Below, in pieces: positions 63,844 through 64,000 of a stretch of DNA of 64,000 nt. This stretch comes from an uncultured Eubacteriales bacterium (GTDB taxonomy: Bacteria > Bacillota > Clostridia > Christensenellales > Aristaeellaceae), in assembly GCA_902789795.1 (NCBI GenBank), contig CADAPM010000013.1:17987-81986 (forward strand), written 5' to 3'. The translations under genes and the position numbers were made by a program. Within the stretch, counting starts at the first letter, position 1; every line of letters starts with the position of its first letter. The notes under the pieces are model-generated. The model worked only from the letters and a program-made list of their open reading frames with translations. It made no database searches and was not told the origin of the DNA.

Positions 63844-64000
63844 TCAAACATTTTGGACAGTGAAGTTATGCAGGATATCCGTCGGAGAAAGCCAATGGAG
63901 TGGCCGCATCGGAAGGGAGTTGCTGTTTCTTTGGTGGGCAGCTAGCTGCCCACCAAAGTCGTCGAGAGAATAGAAAGAGTGCCTGTTATAGAAGCGTTTC
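63844..64000 (-). mobile_element. IS transposase (DDE integrase core type), C-terminal part, runs off the window
   Basis: The last 51 codons of a leftward gene: FYNRHSFYSLDDFGGQLAAH, then PMRPLHWLSPTDILHNFTVQNV and stop. The Y/F-N-R-x-R/H-x-H-S-L...P-L-x-W-x-S-P block is the C-terminal end of IS3/IS481-type integrase-core transposases. TGTCAAACATTTTGGACA spans the stop and is nearly palindromic, as insertion-sequence ends often are. The rest, including the DDE residues, is outside the window. Confidence 0.75.

Overview
The window looks like a chromosomal segment of a gut- or rumen-type Clostridia bacterium (Firmicutes). The signs are sigma-A promoters of the TTGACA-17-TATAAT kind, strong GGAGG ribosome sites, Gram-positive exported proteins with MKKL...A.A signal peptides but often no lipobox, LplB/LplC-type sugar ABC permeases without a local ATPase, a PyrR attenuator, a BirA operator and a GHKL/LytTR two-component system. 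GC is fairly high over most of the window. It is visibly lower at about 4-7 kb and 57.9-64 kb, the two stretches that look acquired. The genus cannot be fixed from this sequence.

Layout. 0-4 kb: a partial DegV gene, bioY behind a BirA operator, a CE15-like esterase and a secreted alpha/beta hydrolase. 4-7.2 kb: ECF sigma factor and anti-sigma pair, a phage-tail relic, and an Xre regulator with a membrane partner and a zinc-ribbon protein. 7.2-12.5 kb: carA and a carB fused in frame to a DapF-like domain. 12.6-15.3 kb: a ParE/Phd-type toxin-antitoxin pair beside three phage-tail-like genes. 15.3-19.5 kb: two CNNM/CBS transporters between large repeat elements. 19.5-23.5 kb: codB-codA under a PyrR attenuator, then ornithine carbamoyltransferase.

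23.6-34.1 kb is a fructan/sucrose utilisation locus: two permeases, binding protein, intracellular and secreted GH32 enzymes and a secreted accessory protein, divergent from a LacI regulator and a fructokinase, with clustered TTCATGAA operators between. 34.5-39.8 kb holds a second ABC importer, whose binding-protein gene is frameshifted, and an AraC regulator. 39.8-45.7 kb has a membrane-anchored, domain-permuted GH3 enzyme, a small secreted protein and the histidine kinase/LytTR pair. 45.8-57.9 kb has two phage-type regulators, a leucine-rich-repeat protein, an acyltransferase, a large TPR-like membrane protein, pyrimidine-nucleoside phosphorylase, a DUF308 protein, a barstar-like protein and exonuclease III.

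57.9-63.8 kb is a degraded Rhs/YD-repeat toxin island: one main Rhs gene with an NlpC/P60-like tip followed by two orphan Rhs tips, with secreted putative immunity proteins between. The island is bracketed by an identical 20-bp direct repeat that carries the -35 element of the xth promoter. A transposase fragment lies at the right edge.

The most unusual genome-wide feature is a set of 7-nt-periodic intergenic repeats (TAGGAAG, TTATCAC and AATTAGG types), often arranged as inverted repeats around a conserved core of about 54 bp. They sit almost always just after, or inside, gene stop codons.
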